This document shows positions 12,677 to 14,671 of a DNA stretch of 14,671 bases, piece after piece. Under the pieces are notes generated by a model that was not told the origin of the DNA, made no database searches, and saw only the letters and a list, made by a program, of their open reading frames with translations. Origin of the DNA: JALSRY01 sp964428275 (GTDB taxonomy: Bacteria > Planctomycetota > Phycisphaerae > UBA1845 > Fen-1342); the NCBI GenBank assembly GCA_964428275.1, contig CAYRXN010000028.1:1-14671 (forward strand), given 5' to 3'. The first letter of the stretch is position 1, and each line of letters starts with the position of its first letter. Both the position numbers and the translations under genes were made by a program.

Positions 12677-14671
12677 ATGCCCCGACAGCACCCGCCGCAG
12701 TCCGACCCGCAAGACCCGCCGGCACCGGACGCGCTGCCCTGCCCCAACCCCTCGTGCAACTGCGCAAACGCGCCCGATGCCGCCTTTTGCGCCTCCTGCG
12801 GGCACCCGCTGGCGGATTTCGAGCTGCCGATCGACGGGTTCGAAGGGTCGCCCGAGGAAATCGAACGGCAGTGGTTCGAGCAGGTCTACACCGGTCGCGG
12901 CGATCGCATGCTCCAGCTTACCGTGCGGTCGGTGGTCATGGGATCGGTGCTGGGGGCCATCCTTTCGCTGACCAACCTGTACATCGGGCTCAAGACCGGA
13001 TGGGGCTTCGGCGTCGCGATCACGGCGTGCATCCTGTCCTACGCCATCTGGACGGGGTTCTACAAGCTGCGCATCGCCCGCACGAACATGACCATCCTCG
13101 AAAACAACTGCATGCAGTCGTGCGCCAGCTCGGCCGGCTACTCCACCGGCGGTACGCTGGTCTCCGCCATCGCCGCCTACATCCTGGTCAACCAGACCTC
13201 CATCCCGATCTGGACGCTGATGGCGTGGGTGTTCTTCCTCGCGGTGCTCGGGGTCACGATGGCGATCCCGATGAAACGCCAGATGATCAACATCGAGCAG
13301 TTGCGCTTCCCCAGCGGGACAGCGGCGGCCGAAACGCTGCGCGCGCTGCACTCGCACGGCGGCAAGGGCGTGCAGTCGGCGATCGGCCTGGGCGTGGCGG
13401 CGGTGCTCGCCGCGGCGCTGGAGTTCTGGAACTCCGGCCTCCACCTCGTCAGCAGGACGCTGGAGCGCTTCGAGCTGGGAACCCTCATCGGCCGCGTCAA
13501 CGAAGCGCTGGTCAGCCCGGCCTGGCAGGGCCGCACGGTCGAGTTCGCCTGGGACTCGATCTTCGTCGCCGCGGGTGCGATCACCGGCATGCGCGTCTGC
13601 CTGAGCATGCTGGTCGGCGCCGTGTTGTGCTGGATGGTGTACGTTCCGGCCCTGGAACACGCCGGCGTCGCGGTGGGGACGGGGTATCGCGAAGTGGTGC
13701 ACTGGACGCTCTGGGGTGGGGCGGCCTGCATGGTGACCTCCGGCCTGCTGTCGTTCGCGTTTCAGTGGCGTTCGGCGTTGCGGGCGTTCTCCGACCTGGG
13801 CCAGCTTTTCAGGAAGCGCAGCGGTGACGATCCGCTCGCCGCGATCGAAACGCCGGCGTCGTGGTTCATCGCCGGGCAGCTGGTCGGGACCGTGGGTCTG
13901 GCGTATCTGGCCAAGAGCACCTTCGGCATGCCCTACTGGCTCACCGTGCTCGCCGTGGTGCTCTCGTTCGCGCTGGCGCTGGTGGCGTGCCGCGTGTGCG
14001 GCGAAACCGACATGACGCCCGTCGGCGCCATGGGCAAGATCACCCAGCTCACCTTCGGCGCCATCCGCCCCGGACAGATGAACGTCAACCTGATGAGCGC
14101 GTGCGTGACGGCGGGCGCCGCGGACTCATCGAGCGACCTGCTGACCGATCTCAAGAGCGGCTATCTGCTGGGGGCGCATCCGCGCAAGCAGTTCCTCGCG
14201 CAGTTCTCGGGGATTTTCATCGGCACGCTGGTTTCGGTGGTCGCGTTCCAGGCCCTCGTGCCCGACGCCAGCGTGCTCGGCAGCGACACCTTCCCCGCCC
14301 CGTCGGCGCAGGTATGGGCCGCCGTGGCCCACGTGCTGGCCAAGGGACTCTCCACGCTGGGGCCGGTCAAGACCTGGTCGATCATCATCGGCGGGCTGAT
14401 CGGCGTGCTGATCCCGCTGGCGGGCAAGCTGTTTCCCCGCTGGCAGCGGTTCGTGCCCTCGGCCGCCGGGTTCGGTCTGGCCTGGACGTTTCACTGGTAT
14501 TACAGCGCCCTGTTCTTCCTGGGCGCGGTCATCGGCATGATCGTCGAAAAGGGCTGGCCGCGCGCGGCCAAGGACTACACCTTCCCCGTGGCCTCCGGCG
14601 TGATCGCCGGCGGAAGCCTGATGGGCGTGATCAACATCTTCTGGGAGTACGGCGGCGAGATGTGGCACCAC
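12677..14671 (+). CDS. OPT-family oligopeptide (or metal-chelate) transporter with N-terminal zinc-ribbon-like module, 3'-truncated by the window
   Basis: The frame from ATG 12677 (AAGGAG 10 nt upstream) stays open for 665 codons to the last base, so the C-terminus is missing. Residues 80-665 are strongly hydrophobic with many membrane helices and OPT features: SLTNLYIGLKTGW (97-109), TILENNCMQSCASSAGY (139-155, the ENN..Q motif), FPSGTAAAETL, and a second-half GAHPRKQF region. OPT proteins in the inner membrane import peptides or metal complexes with protons. Ahead of the membrane part is a hydrophilic, Pro-rich stretch with Cys22, Cys27, Cys29 and the pair FCASCGHPL (37-45), the pattern of a zinc-ribbon. 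A short acidic linker follows (54-70). The gene diverges from murC. Substrate cannot be predicted; near-complete length (bacterial members are roughly 580-700 aa) suggests little is missing. Confidence 0.93.
   Translation, partial: MPRQHPPQSDPQDPPAPDALPCPNPSCNCANAPDAAFCASCGHPLADFELPIDGFEGSPEEIERQWFEQVYTGRGDRMLQLTVRSVVMGSVLGAILSLTNLYIGLKTGWGFGVAITACILSYAIWTGFYKLRIARTNMTILENNCMQSCASSAGYSTGGTLVSAIAAYILVNQTSIPIWTLMAWVFFLAVLGVTMAIPMKRQMINIEQLRFPSGTAAAETLRALHSHGGKGVQSAIGLGVAAVLAAALEFWNSGLHLVSRTLERFELGTLIGRVNEALVSPAWQGRTVEFAWDSIFVAAGAITGMRVCLSMLVGAVLCWMVYVPALEHAGVAVGTGYREVVHWTLWGGAACMVTSGLLSFAFQWRSALRAFSDLGQLFRKRSGDDPLAAIETPASWFIAGQLVGTVGLAYLAKSTFGMPYWLTVLAVVLSFALALVACRVCGETDMTPVGAMGKITQLTFGAIRPGQMNVNLMSACVTAGAADSSSDLLTDLKSGYLLGAHPRKQFLAQFSGIFIGTLVSVVAFQALVPDASVLGSDTFPAPSAQVWAAVAHVLAKGLSTLGPVKTWSIIIGGLIGVLIPLAGKLFPRWQRFVPSAAGFGLAWTFHWYYSALFFLGAVIGMIVEKGWPRAAKDYTFPVASGVIAGGSLMGVINIFWEYGGEMWHH

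Noticed and set aside
10716..12971. 751-codon open frame on the plus strand across murB, murC and the transporter start
   Set aside because: It is antisense to clear MurB and MurC motifs and out of frame with the transporter; its Arg/Gly/Ala-rich sequence shows no domain.
1..14671. CRISPR arrays, insertion sequences, integrase or attachment sites
   Set aside because: No spaced direct repeats, transposase or recombinase motifs, or terminal inverted repeats were seen on either strand.

Overview
The window reads as accessory plus cell-envelope chromosome of a high-GC planctomycete-like bacterium (Planctomycetota, possibly Phycisphaerae-like). This is inferred from protein types that commonly occur together in that phylum: a prepilin-like protein with an H-X9-DG motif, a PEP-CTERM sorting signal, a dockerin-tailed PQQ-type beta-propeller, and a short mur-ddl-ftsQ block without ftsA or ftsZ in view. 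No mobile element, CRISPR array, tRNA or rRNA was seen.

Left part (1-4019). A small Cys-rich C-terminal fragment on + ends at a strong terminator. Facing it on - is a three-gene surface or secreted set. Read in transcription order it starts with a well-formed promoter (3992-4019) whose expected start falls at the first stem of a clear cobalamin (B12) riboswitch (3775-3982). After a leader with a possible Shine-Dalgarno-masking stem (3528-3593) come a PEP-CTERM surface protein (3519-2704), a 14-bp hairpin (2659-2690), a signal-peptide PQQ-like propeller with a C-terminal dockerin (2632-1097) and an H-X9-DG pseudopilin-like protein (1106-243) that overlaps the propeller gene by 10 bp. The most notable reading of the window is that a non-Bacteroidetes bacterium may place a sortable surface protein under B12 control, which would suit a role in capturing cobalamin.

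Middle part (4020-8228). About 600 bp without a supported gene precede a secreted S41-type serine protease (4634-6001, +). Then comes an M29 metallo-aminopeptidase (6184-7308, +), with a polytopic membrane protein of unknown function (8228-7395, -) converging on it.

Right part (8384-14671). murC-murB-ddl-ftsQ form a tightly overlapping - strand operon for peptidoglycan precursor synthesis and division. Diverging from murC on + is an OPT-family peptide/metal transporter with an N-terminal zinc-ribbon-like module; its frame starts at 12677 and is still open at the last base, so it is 3'-truncated by the window edge.
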